Positions 53,113-62,632 of a stretch of 64,000 nucleotides of DNA are shown in pieces. A program made the translations under genes and the position numbers. The stretch spans positions 186,001 through 250,000 of the forward strand of contig CAUZLF010000719.1 in the NCBI GenBank assembly GCA_963580285.1, in the 5' to 3' direction. Position 1 is the stretch's first letter. The number at the start of each line of letters is the position of its first letter. The notes under the pieces are model-generated. The model saw nothing but the letters and a program-made list of their open reading frames with translations. It was not told the origin of the DNA and made no database searches. This DNA is from Lucinisca nassula (lineage: Eukaryota > Mollusca > Bivalvia > Lucinida > Lucinidae).

Positions 53113-54484
53113 ATCCGGTTTGGTGAAGCGTCTAGGAGTATTTGAAATATATCCAAAATCTGCGGATACACTCATTGTCGATGTTTCGCAGCTGTTTTAC
53201 CACATGGTTTGGCCTCATGGGGGCAATCCATCTGACCTGATTGCATCCATCGAAGAACGTCTGAGTAACTATGGGGATGCAACTAAGAAAATTGTTGTGT
53301 TTGACAAATACCAGGATGTATCTGCCAAAGACCATGAGCGGATGCGAAGAGCTGGTGAAGTTGTAATTGACTATGACCTCTCTATCGCAAGTCATCTCCC
53401 AAAGAGGGAGGCGATTATGAAAAGCAAATCCAACAAGAGGAAACTCGCCAGTGTACTGGGAACTTTCGATCTAGGAGAGAGTACTACAATGGAGACTAGG
53501 GATGACAGTAAATTTCTTCACGATGAAGCTGACGTTACAATGGTGTCTTTTGTTCTTGAAGCTGCTAAATCTGGCCAGGGTGTGATCCGTGTACTTAGTG
53601 ACGACACAGATGTTTTTGTTTTGCTGGTGTATTGGGTGAATCGAGCTAATTTACAATGCAAGGTACAGATGGAGCGCTGGGATGGATCAGTACTTGATAT
53701 AAATGCCACATGTGCTGGTCTGGGTCAAAAGTGTTTACAACTACCAGCAATGCATGCACTCAGCGGTTGCGATACGACTTCTTATCCTTATGGCAAAGGT
53801 AAGGTCACAGCGTTGAATACTATGACATCTGATGACTATCCAGGTTTAGCTATCATAGGTGACGTTGGTACCACTCGCCCAGATTTGATGACTGCTGCAA
53901 TGCCTTTCTTCATTGCTTTATATGGTCAGCCACAGGGGACGTCAATGGAATCCGTTCGGTTCACACTGTTCACAAAGAAGAAGAGAAACCCTAAAGTCAT
54001 GTCTCTTCATCCAACATCAGCCAATCTTATGCAACACATACTTCGGGCTCATCTTCAAGTTATGTTGTGGAAAGCAGCCAATTGCAATGGCCCTCCTGAC
54101 GAGTCCAAAGATATAACACAGTTTGGTTGGGAATTTCGAGATGAAATTCCTATTCCAGTAATTGCTGAAGGTGATCCAGCTCCACCCGAGCTGCTGGATG
54201 TGATTCGTTGTCAGTGTAAAGCACAAGGAAAAAAGTGCTCTACAGAGGCATGTGGTTGTCACAAGCAGCACCTATCATGCACGACATTCTGTAACTGCCG
54301 TGGTTCAGAAGACTGCTTAAACCAATACACTACAGCAAGAGACGTCCCTGCAGCAGAGGAGGGACCCGCAACTGACGTTGACAATATTGATGATTGTCCA
54401 GATGATGGTCTGGAAGAAGACATGGAGGATCAAGAAGATATTGCTGATGATCAAGTTCCAGACTATTTAGATGAGTGGGAGTAA
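53051..54484 (+). CDS. Transposon ORF2: FEN1/XPG-like nuclease with C-terminal CXC zinc motif
   Basis: Overlaps ORF1 by 62 nt in another frame; the conserved part starts near residue 38, so ATG 53051 may not be the true start. Blocks in FEN/XPG order: LIVDVSQL with D44; VVFDKYQDVSAKDHERMRRA with D85 and a following basic helix; EADVTMVSFVL with E159 and D161; VLSDDTDVF with D185 and D187; LSGCDTTSYPYGKGK with D241 like the helix-hairpin region of EXO1. All usual metal-ligand positions are acidic. Residues 387-424 hold CQCKAQGKKC, CGCHKQHLSC and CNCRGSEDC, a CXC (tesmin/TSO1-like) zinc cluster that can bind DNA. The C-terminus is acidic. Activity is inferred from motifs only. Confidence 0.8.
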   Translation: MTPRPHIRYIDGQGCLRKGNKSGLVKRLGVFEIYPKSADTLIVDVSQLFYHMVWPHGGNPSDLIASIEERLSNYGDATKKIVVFDKYQDVSAKDHERMRRAGEVVIDYDLSIASHLPKREAIMKSKSNKRKLASVLGTFDLGESTTMETRDDSKFLHDEADVTMVSFVLEAAKSGQGVIRVLSDDTDVFVLLVYWVNRANLQCKVQMERWDGSVLDINATCAGLGQKCLQLPAMHALSGCDTTSYPYGKGKVTALNTMTSDDYPGLAIIGDVGTTRPDLMTAAMPFFIALYGQPQGTSMESVRFTLFTKKKRNPKVMSLHPTSANLMQHILRAHLQVMLWKAANCNGPPDESKDITQFGWEFRDEIPIPVIAEGDPAPPELLDVIRCQCKAQGKKCSTEACGCHKQHLSCTTFCNCRGSEDCLNQYTTARDVPAAEEGPATDVDNIDDCPDDGLEEDMEDQEDIADDQVPDYLDEWE

Positions 54485-54814
54485 ACATTTATGGCCGGTA
54501 TAACACAAATACCATCATATATATGTTGGGGTTTTAGTCCTGACTGAATGATGGGTACCTCAATGGGATAATACAGACATAACGATGGTTTGAATAATAT
54601 AAAATTTCTATGTAAACATTAGTCAGCCATCTTGAAATTGGGGTCTCCAAGTTCATCAAAATGTAAAAATAACTTCAGAATCGGATTCTGCATACCAGAA
54701 AACCCCTTAAATGACATATTACACGCCTTCCTTGTCACCTATTCAAAAACTCAATTTTTCAAGATGGCCGCCAGCCGCCATCTTGGATATGGTACTCCGA
54801 GTTCATTATAATGA
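54485..54814 (-). repeat. Right subterminal repeats of the 5.1-kb element
   Basis: A ~172-bp unit ('aatcggattctgcataccagaaaaccccttaaatg ... caagatggccgccag') present at 54676-54786 and again inside the TIR at 54828-54930. Between ORF2 and 54600 nothing is recognised. Confidence 0.65.
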
Positions 54815-55080
54815 CAAAATAACCTCAAAATCGGATTCTGCATACCAGAAAACCCCTTAAATGACATATTACACGCCTTCCTTATCACCTATTCAAAAAA
54901 TTAAATTTTCAAGATGGCGTCTGGCGGCCATCTTGGATTTATGCAAATTATACAAGTTGCCCAGACTTGCCCAAGTGGCAACCAAGCCAGTTTTGTTCTA
55001 GAACCCCTGTACAACACAAAACAGCAAAAAAACTTCATTGTACTCAACATTTCTAGGTTCTGAAAATTTCGAATGGACTA
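54815..55080 (-). repeat. Right terminal inverted repeat of the 5.1-kb element
   Basis: Complement of 49958-50245, ending 'ctcaacatttctaggttctgaaaatttcgaatggacta'. Confidence 0.9.
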
Positions 55081-55156
55081 CTATATAAAGGGTGGTTTAC
55101 AAGGTTTTTCATTACATGGACTTGTTAACTTGATGTTGTCAATGTTTTGATTTCAG

Positions 55157-55230
55157 GAAGAGCAAGATAAAGCGAAAGGAATTCACCGAGAATCTGACAG
55201 TGATTCTAACTCTTCTACTTCTGCTAAAAA
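55157..55230 (+). CDS. KDM6A: KDM6A/UTX exon: acidic/serine linker
   Basis: Acceptor ttgatttcag, donor GTAAGT; enters phase 0, leaves two bases. It encodes EEQDKAKGIHRESDSDSNSS and TSAK, the counterpart of human [23 protein letters not shown]. Sequence is short and low in complexity; placement rests on splice phase, order and composition. It follows the 5.1-kb transposon by only 76 bp. Confidence 0.9.
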
Positions 55231-55246
55231 GTAAGTTTCATTATTT

Positions 55247-55757
55247 TACCCCCGCAAACGAAGTTTGAAGGGGGTATATAGGAGTCAGCTTGTCGTCTGT
55301 CGTCGTCGTCTGTCGTCGTCGGTCCGTTACAAAAAACTTTAACATTGCTCATAACTTCCTCATTCTTTGACCGATTTCTTTAATATTCACACACCACACA
55401 CCTTGCCACTAGTACTTAAGATTGATATACACAAACCTGACCTTGACCTTTACGTTGACCTTCCTCAAGGTCAAATACTTGTAAAAATTTGTCGGTACAA
55501 AAAAACTTTAACATTGCACATAACTTCACACCTTGCTACTAGTACTTAAGATTGATATACACAAACCTGACCTTGACCTTCACTTTGACCTTCCTCAAGG
55601 TCAAATACTTGTAAAAATTTGTCGGTACAAAAAATTATTATGTCATTGTGTGGCTCAGACTATCAAAAAACTTATATCTCTGTGACTCTTACTTGGAGTT
55701 ACTATCTGACAACGCATGCGGGGGTATAATTGGCGCCCGTTAGGCGGCAGCTCTAGT
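55247..55757 (+). mobile_element. Short hairpin-ended element (CTCTAGTT end)
   Basis: Start hairpin 'acccccgcaaacgaagtttgaagggggt', then 'cgtctgtcgtcgtcgtctgtcgtcgtcggtccg', then two copies of a ~120-bp unit ('cttgctactagtacttaagattgatatacacaaacctgacc'), then 'catgcgggggtataattggcgcccgttaggcggcagctctagtt'. It contains paired 'tgaccttgacctt' words. It starts 16 bp after the exon's donor. Confidence 0.65.
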
Positions 55758-55797
55758 TTTCTTGTGCTTTGGGATCATTGATTTCATTGTGGAGTTT

Positions 55798-55992
55798 TGA
55801 AAATATTTGAGGGTAACTAATGAGGCCTAATTGGCCGAAACTAGCTAGTCATGTCCAGAATTACTTGTATACTACATACTTTTATTATGTAGACTACTTT
55901 TAGAAAATATTTGAGGGTCACTGATGAGGCCTAATTGGCCGAAACTAGCTAGTCATGTCCAGAAATACTTGTAAACTACATACTTTTAGTTC
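55798..55992 (+). repeat. Tandem duplication of a ~112-bp unit
   Basis: Two copies of 'agaaaatatttgagggt(a/c)act.atgaggcctaattggccgaaactagctagtcatgtcc' starting near 55798 and 55910. Confidence 0.75.
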
Positions 55993-56114
55993 TGCTGTGT
56001 ATTCATGCTTCCATATTTAAAGGCTAGCCCTTTTATAGAACATATTTACAGTCAACAGAAATGTCTAAGAATTCAGACACCTTATAGATTTGTTGTAGCT
56101 CTCATAAAATATCA

Positions 56115-56418
56115 CGGCCCCCGCCCATAGGGGCTTGAAGAAATATATGGGCTGCATGATGCTTCCACGCAGAGCTGAATCCGTCCCGCACACTAGTACT
56201 GGTAAACCGCTTAGAGGATCTAAGCCTGTCCAGGAACCGTGGTGCGAGGTGGACGGTCCATGCTAATAAACCCTATTGGTTTCATTGGGCGACAGGGCTT
56301 GAGATGCCATGTCATTTCATCTCAGTGTTGGGTAAAAAAATTGGAAGCAACGTCTCCAAAATGACCTTTACAGTGTTGATGGGGACGTTAAACCTCAAAT
56401 CAAACAAACAAACAAATC
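56115..56418 (+). repeat. CAAA-tailed retroposon, family 4
   Basis: 'cccccgcccataggggcttgaag' to 'gatggggacgttaaacctcaaatcaaacaaacaaacaaa'. Confidence 0.7.
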
Positions 56419-56705
56419 ATAAAATATCAACAAATTTATTTCACAATCCAACAAGGAGTTCAAAAAGTGCAGATCGAATGGCAAACAGTGAAGACCCTGA
56501 TCAGACTGCTCCTTTCCTAATACTGACGGTAGTCAGGAGACAAGGACAAATATGATGCACATCTGACATGAATAGTCATTTTTCTAAATAATTTGTTTAT
56601 ATTGTTTTGGTGTAAGGCAGTTGTTTGACTATTATGGTTTAAATTTAAGCATCCACTCCTATTTATTTACCTATATGTATTGTGGTAAATCCAGCTTTCT
56701 CATTA

Positions 56706-56941
56706 CACCACAACCTCTTTAATGGGGTCCAAAGCAGAAACCGTGTTGGTAAAACATACGTGTTATATCCAAACAAAAATGGATAGATTATATAGAAAAA
56801 TTATGGTCATTTTAGATTATATAGAAAATGACCATTTATGGTCATTTTTCTATAAAATCTATACATTTTTGGGATCCATCTTGAAACCGTGTTATATTGA
56901 AACCGTGTTATAAGAAACAGTGTTATAACGAGGTTGTTGTG
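56706..56941. mobile_element. Mariner-like MITE (CACCACAACCTC)
   Basis: Ends CACCACAACCTC and GAGGTTGTTGTG next to TA, with the core 'gaccatttatggtca'. It lies 50 bp before the next KDM6A exon. Confidence 0.75.
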
Positions 56942-56990
56942 TATAAATATTGAGTTTGGACTTGGTCAACGTGCTTGTGTGTCATTGCAG

Positions 56991-57196
56991 GAAAAAGTAC
57001 AAGATGATAAAATTTGGTACAAATGTGGATTTGTCAGACGAGAAGAAATGGTTGCCACAGCTTAAGGAGCTGGCGAAATTACCATCATTCACGCGGCTTG
57101 TATCAGGGAATAATCTTTTAAGCCACGTGGGTCACACGATTCTCGGAATGAACACAGTACAGCTTTACATGAAGGTTCCCGGCTCAAGGACACCAG
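56991..57196 (+). CDS. KDM6A: KDM6A/UTX exon: JmjC domain, first half
   Basis: Acceptor gtcattgcag, donor GTAGAG; one base completes Lys and one base is left. It encodes [15 protein letters not shown], then [20 protein letters not shown] and MKVPGSRTP, nearly identical to human UTX. It includes the Lys of MKVPG and Thr of SRTP, equivalents of human K1137 and T1143 that hold 2-oxoglutarate. It must join an exon that starts with GHQE. Confidence 0.97.
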
Positions 57197-57424
57197 GTAG
57201 AGCTTGTCTTAAGTTTTCACGTTTGTGGAGCAGCTTTAGCTTTACGCAGCTTTTTTATGTAGTAACTGAAATTTAGGTGAATGGATTCAGTCAGTGGTTA
57301 TTTTTGCTGTTTTTAAGGGAGACAACTATTTTGACTTTTCAAGGAAGGCAACTTTTGTTACTACGTCCATCAGTGTTCGCTTTCCTGCAAACTAAGCCCT
57401 TTTGAAAATAGGGTCTGCTTTTCA

Positions 57425-57738
57425 CCCTTATCCTGCTGAATAAATTAATTTAGCCATACCAGCCAATCAAAGTACTTTATATATTGTATTCATTCAATTC
57501 GCAAACTGCATGACAAACAGTGTAGATCCTGAACAGATGGCTTCTTCAGATGAACTTTCACGCACCAAACAGTGTAGATCCAGATCAGATGGCTTCTGAA
57601 GAAGCCATCTGATCAGGATCTACACTGTTTGACATTCAGTTTATGGATTTGTAAGAATAAATAACATCATGTAATATGATTGGTTCATAGCCTGAAATGG
57701 GTGTGGCTAAACTGAATATTCAGCAGGAGAAGGGTTAA
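57425..57738. repeat. Palindromic MITE, family E, with core duplication
   Basis: 'cacccttatcctgctgaat' to 'ttcagcaggagaagggttaa'. The core 'aaacagtgtagatcc...gatggcttct' is present twice. Confidence 0.65.
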
Positions 57739-57825
57739 TGGAAAGAACTTCTTTCCTTTAAAAGAAGGCCCCTTTCTACTCTAGGAAAGAAAAAAAATTT
57801 CATAGGGTCTCTGTTGACCATCACG

Positions 57826-58115
57826 TGAACAAGTCTGTGAAATAAAGACCCCCCCCCTAAACCCCACATTATATAGAGAAAACTGGGGTTTAGGGGGGTA
57901 AACATGATTTTCCTTATTTCTGCTCCTAGACATAGGTTGTGGGTACTCGTTAGAACCGCCTCAATGAGGCGGTCCCCCTCAATGAGGCGGTTCTAACGGG
58001 CACCCAAAACCTATGTTTTGAGTGTAAATAAGAAAAATATTACAAATTTTCATCCGAAAAATTACCTTTTTTGAGATTTGAAAAATGCACTATATCACAC
58101 GGATGTGTTATCATA
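57826..58115. repeat. Hairpin MITE, family C, with duplicated loop
   Basis: The palindrome 'aaccccacattatatagagaaaactggggtt' (57860-57890) is followed by the stem 'gttgtgggtactcgttagaaccgcctcaatgaggcgg'. The block 'cctcaatgaggcggt' is repeated at 57959 and 57975. Confidence 0.65.
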
Positions 58116-58595
58116 ATGCAGGAAAGCAAACAGTAGTTAGTCATGAAATTTATCTCCCTTGTTTATAAAAAAAAAAAAAATGCGAAAAAAAGTCTTTAAA
58201 TATGTTGGGTCCATCCATTTCCTTCTATCTTCTGCTTATGGTTGTTAGATTGTTTTCTGTGAAAGGCTGTGACTTATTTTTTAACCCTTAAAGCCGATCC
58301 TTACTTTCCAACCCTTAAGATGCCAAGAAAAACTGCATCTGAAAATATCGTCTGTGTATGTCGTCTGCTGCTCTTCTTGCAAACTTACTAAAATTATTTT
58401 TTGCTTGCAGGCAATTAGTGTGTGCTCAGATCAGACTGCTCTGGTCCACACTGTTTGCATACTGTTTACAACAATGACTTTTAAAGTTAACAACAGACGA
58501 CAAAGCAGAGGACAATTGGCGTGATCAGCATTTTATTGGTTAAGCTTTAATTTTAATGTCCAGCCTGCTACACAGAGCCTCAGATAACGGGAACA
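58116..58595. other. Intronic DNA, no gene seen
   Basis: Poly-A at 58168-58181 and a partial MITE with 'ctcagatcagactgctctggtccacactgtttgc' (58417-58455). Nothing coding recognised. Confidence 0.5.
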
Positions 58596-58599
58596 ACTG

Positions 58600-58735
58600 A
58601 TATATTTCATTGGGCGACAGGGCTTGAGATGTCATTTCATCTTAATCTCTGGTAAAAGTCCCACAAAATTGTAAGCAACGTCTCCGAAATGACCTTTACA
58701 GTGTTGACGGGGACAGTAAAACTCAACAAACAGAC
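58600..58735 (+). repeat. CAAA-tailed retroposon, family 4 (3' half)
   Basis: 'tttcattgggcgacagggcttgagatgtcatttcatc' to 'ggacagtaaaactcaacaaacagacaaaac'. Confidence 0.6.
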
Positions 58736-58764
58736 AAAACAGAACGATTATAGTATTTACTAGG

Positions 58765-59090
58765 CTGCGTAAGGGGTATGGGAAAGCTGGGCAGTTTTTT
58801 TTCCACCAGGGAGACAACTTTCAGAATAGCTATTTGCTTTGCTATAAACCGTGTCCCACTGCAAAAGGGATCTACTCTTAAAGGAAAGAATTTGCTCCTC
58901 AGGAGCAAATTCTTTCCTTCAAGAGTTGACCCCTATTGACATGGGAGACAAAACTACTGTTGAAGGAGTTGCCTCCCCTGAAGGTGTACTCAGGAGCAAA
59001 TTCTTTCCTTCAAGAGTTGACCCCTATTGACATGGGAGACAAAACTACTGTTGAAGGAGTTGCCTCCCCTGAAGGTGTACCCATTCTCCT
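58765..59090. repeat. Palindromic MITE, family I, with 91-bp tandem duplication
   Basis: Central palindrome at 58880-58920. The right arm 'tcaggagcaaattctttccttcaagagttgacccc ... cccctgaaggtgtac' occurs at 58899-58989 and again at 58990-59081. Confidence 0.75.
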
Positions 59091-59099
59091 TAATAACAT

Positions 59100-59334
59100 T
59101 TTTTTTTGGGGGGGGGGGGTTGGGTTTTACGGCCCTTTCAAGATTATTTCACTCATATCGAGCCGATCGTTAATCATAGGTGGGCGAAAACCGGAGTACC
59201 CAAAGAAAAACCACCTGACCTTCCGTTGCAGAACTTGGCGTCTCACACGTGACCCGAGCGAGGCTCGAACCCACGGCGGTGAGAGACCTAATGACTAAGA
59301 GTCAGCGCTCTTATCCATTAGGCCACGGAGGCCC
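59100..59334 (-). mobile_element. tRNA-derived SINE, family 2 (reverse)
   Basis: Complement of the family-2 SINE: 3' end 'gttttacggccctttcaagattatttcac', B box complement 'gaggctcgaaccc', head complement 'aggccacggaggccc'. The 10-bp word ttaataacat flanks it (59090-59099 and 59341-59350), inside the family-I MITE. Confidence 0.8.
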
Positions 59335-59514
59335 GTTTCTTTAATAACATAACTAGCTAAAATGTTATTCCTAGGTTTAGTATCCTGAGTACTTGTTATC
59401 TAAAGCTCTGGGCCCATTTGTTCAAAGCATTGTAAGCTTAACCCTTGTCCTGCTGAATAAATTAAATCAACCACACCCATTTCTGACTATTAGTCAGTTA
59501 AATTACTTGATATA

Positions 59515-59760
59515 CCATAAAAACCTAAAAATTTGACACCTAGAGGACTTGCTGTAAGTCTCGTAAAATTTTAACAAGTTTGCTTCATGATCCAGCAAGG
59601 AGTCCAAAAAGTGGAGATATAATGGCAAACGGTTGGGCCTTGATGTGGTGTAGACTCTGATCAGACTGCTACCTCGAGGGAACAGTCTTATCTGAGTCTA
59701 CTCTGCTTGCGTTGGCCTGTCTCTCCCAATACTAGGATAATTACAGAAGTGTATTTGTAC
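59515..59760 (-). repeat. MITE, family F
   Basis: 'taaaaacctaaaaatttgacacc' to 'tctcccaatactaggataattac', inserted within a family-E MITE whose arms are near 59440 and 60060-60110. Confidence 0.55.
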
Positions 59761-59808
59761 AGTTCACAAACTGAATGCCAGTGTAGCTTCTGATCAGATG
59801 GCTTCCGG

Positions 59809-60050
59809 TTGTTCAAAACTAATGAGGTCGTTAGTTAATGTATCGTTAAAACTTTGATCATTTATTATGGGTAATATGCTGATATTTTTGCTGAAAAAAA
59901 TGTGAGCAGCTTAAGCTTTTGCATTCGCAAAAGCTGCTCACATTTTTTTTCATCAAAAATACCAGTTTTAAATTAAACTTGCTAGAACAGTTAACAAAAT
60001 GACCACTAACGAGCTTGTTAAGCTAACAATGCTTTGAACAACTGGCCCAT
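59809..60050. repeat. Palindromic MITE, family D
   Basis: 'cggttgttcaaaac' to 'ctttgaacaactggccc', with the hairpin 'agcttttgcattcgcaaaagct'. Confidence 0.65.
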
Positions 60051-60139
60051 GATCTGGATCTACACCGTTTACAAAGACAGGGGACTTAGTGTTCACCGGG
60101 ATAAGGGTTAACACACTTGTAATTAGTTGAAAGGTTAAA

Positions 60140-60352
60140 ACCCTTGTCCTGCTGAGCCAGGATGTCTTATCTTTCAAACAATGTAGTTCCAGATCAGATG
60201 GCTTCTCTGAAGAAACCTTCTAATCAAGATCTACATTGTTTGTCATTCTGTTTATTAATTTGTTGCAATAATTTGCATCAAGTAATCTGATTGGTTGATA
60301 TTCGGTAGTGGGTGTTGCATATTTAAATATTCAGCAGGACAAAGGTTAACTG
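60140..60352. repeat. Palindromic MITE, family E (diverged)
   Basis: 'aacccttgtcctgctgagcc' to 'attcagcaggacaaaggttaa'. Confidence 0.6.
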
Positions 60353-60870
60353 TTCCAGCAGTTATATGTACAATGTCCAATTCACTGTTTTTGTTGCTGA
60401 AAAAAATCTGAGTACCGGTACATTTTGCAATGCATAAGCTACTCACATTTGTTTCAGCAAAAATGACACTATTGTTGTGTTGAATAAAACAACCTAACCT
60501 TATCAAGAGCGTTGAAAAAAAAACGGGCCGTGAATACTGCTTAATGCTTGTGTTCTGTACTTTTTTGTTTGCTTCGGAGAAGAAAAGTGATTTTCTTTTA
60601 CTGCTTCCAAATCCACTAGCTTTAGCTGCAAGCTTATATTTGTTTGTGCAAGTATTTTTCTAACATTATACATTATCTGCATAAAACTATTTTATCATAT
60701 GATGTCGTGTCTTGAGAGTGTAATAACGCCATGTAATAAATTTGATAATCCACTAGTGGATTAAATATGCAAATTAGTTAGATAGGCCCCGTAACTTTAC
60801 ATGTAAGATGTCCTTAACGACGTCGCGTTTATTAACGGCGGAATATTGACATTTTTGTAAACAATCGTGA
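60353..60870. other. Intronic AT-rich DNA
   Basis: A family-D fragment (60360-60500), then sequence I cannot assign. It includes a perfect short palindrome aatccactagtggatt (60750-60765). Confidence 0.5.
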
Positions 60871-60904
60871 GTAAAATGCATTTTAAATGTCATATGATAA
60901 ATAG

Positions 60905-61035
60905 AATCTTGCATTCGTGCTCATGTATTGTTGAATTCATTAAACTTGTTGAGGAAAAGGGATAAAATGCAAGGCTTAGCCTCGCATTTTATCCCTTTTC
61001 CTCAACTCATTTAATAAATTCAATAATACATGGCC
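60905..61035. repeat. 130-bp palindrome
   Basis: Arms 'catgtattgttgaattcattaaac' and 'ttaataaattcaataatacatgg', with the inner stem 'gaggaaaagggataaaatgc / gcattttatcccttttcctc'. Confidence 0.75.
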
Positions 61036-61159
61036 ACTCATGTAAGATCCTCTATATATAATTTCTGAATAGCCAAATATTTATTACCGCCCTTCAACAG
61101 ACATTTGCTTTCTTTGGATACGAGACATATCAAACAAAGCATCAGATAATATGTGTATT

Positions 61160-61405
61160 TTATGAGCCACGCCAAGCGAATTTGTGTCTTCGAGCATTCC
61201 GTCATGACAAATTTTAACTGCGCATGCCCAGCCAATCAGAGGGGCCAGGGATATGGCGATCTGTCTGAAGGTTCCTCTTGATTCACTGCTTGTATGAGCG
61301 AGCAGCGAAGGTTCTGGCGAGACTGCGCGGATGCGCAGGCTCGCCTGAACCTTCGCTGCTCGCATAGGTGATAAGTACCAAAATCGCTTGACAGGGCCCT
61401 TATGA
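61160..61405 (-). repeat. MITE, family H
   Basis: 'atgagccacgccaagcgaat' to 'aaaatcgcttgacagggcccttatg', with the inverted pair 'gcgagcagcgaaggttc / gaaccttcgctgctcgc'. Confidence 0.65.
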
Positions 61406-61815
61406 TAGTTGAAGGATAGTTTTCCATATTTCTCCATATAAACCTATGTTGTGGGTACTCATTGGAACTGCCTCGGCGAGGTTGTTCTAATGAATACCCA
61501 CAACATAGGTTTTTATGGAGAACTGACAAAAACTATCCTTCAGTTATCACAAAATACACACCTTATATTCTGTGATAATTGAGGATAGTTTCCTTATTTC
61601 TCCATATAAACCTTGTTGTGGGTACTCATTTGAACTGCCTCGGCGAGGTTGTTCTAATGAATACCCACAACATAGGTTTTTATGGAGAACTGACAAAAAC
61701 TATCCTTCCATTATCATAAAATACTTACCTTATATTTTGTGATAATTGAAGGATAGTTTTCCTTATTTCTCCATATAAACTTATGTTGTGGATACTCATT
61801 AGAACTGCCTCAGGG
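61406..61815. repeat. Three tandem copies of a family-C hairpin unit
   Basis: A ~170-bp unit ('gataattgaaggatagttttccttatttctccatataaacctatgttgtgggtactcatt...') starts near 61403, 61571 and 61741. Each of the first two folds on itself; the third stops half way at 61812. Confidence 0.8.
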
Positions 61816-62094
61816 TTTACAAATAAAAATCTTGAATCCTGAAACCCTTCTTGTCTTGTAAACAGTAGTTATATAATCAAGAAACAGTTAAGCAAGATGT
61901 TTAGATGGACATTTTGCTTTTCACACTGCTTTGACACTTGTATATAAATATAATTGGTAAAACACAGGTTTTGTAGTATGGACGAAGAAGAATATCACTT
62001 TTTCTTTTGAAGTCCGCTTATACTGAAGAAGTTTATAATGGGAATAAATGAAATCACAGCCACTCTCCCCAATAAGCTTTCTTTCAAAAGTTCT

Positions 62095-62375
62095 GTTTGA
62101 TTTGAGGTCATTTTGGAGATGTTGCTTCCAATTTTATGGGATGTTTACCCGACATTGAGATGAAATGACATCTCGAGCCCTGCCGCCCAATGAAACAATA
62201 GGGTTAATAAGCATGGATGGGCCGACTAGCACTGCTTTGCCTGGGCAGGCTTAGAATCTCTAAGCCGTTTATCAGTACTCGTGTGTGGGTCGGTTTCAGC
62301 TCTGCGTGGAAGCATCATGCAGCCCATCTATTTCTTCAAGCCCTGATGGGCGGGGGTGGGGGTGGGGGGTGGGGG
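62095..62375 (-). repeat. CAAA-tailed retroposon, family 4, inside duplication unit 1
   Basis: 'ttgaggtcattttggagatgttgcttcc' to 'caagccctgatgggcgggggtggggg'. It is absent from the equivalent place in unit 2 (about 63352), so it arrived after the duplication or was lost there. Confidence 0.7.
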
Positions 62376-62392
62376 CGTTCTTTAAAAGCTAA

Positions 62393-62503
<111 letters not shown>

Positions 62504-62632
62504 TAGTTGTGTAACCGAGAAATGGTTAAATAAGATGGTTGGATGGACATTTTGCTTCCCTCACTATGAAAATGGTTGGCTGGACATTTTGCTTCCCTCA
62601 CTGCTTTAGACACATGTATATATATATGAATT

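Larger units (their letters stand above)
49958..55080 (+). mobile_element. 5.1-kb TIR DNA transposon with FEN-like nuclease and CXC protein
   Basis: The ends TAGTCCATT / AATGGACTA lie between two CTA trinucleotides (49955-49957 and 55081-55083). Removing the element and one CTA restores the known MITE sentence ctctatataaag, so boundaries and a 3-bp target duplication are well supported. Long inverted repeats continue for more than 250 bp inward. Two plus-strand frames fill 51316-54484. No classical DDE transposase was recognised. It belongs to no transposon superfamily I can name with confidence; the 3-bp duplication would fit PIF/Harbinger-type or related integration. Confidence 0.85.

Noticed and set aside
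51316..54484. Host gene nested in KDM6A
   Set aside because: The frames lie between long terminal inverted repeats with a target duplication, so they belong to a mobile element.
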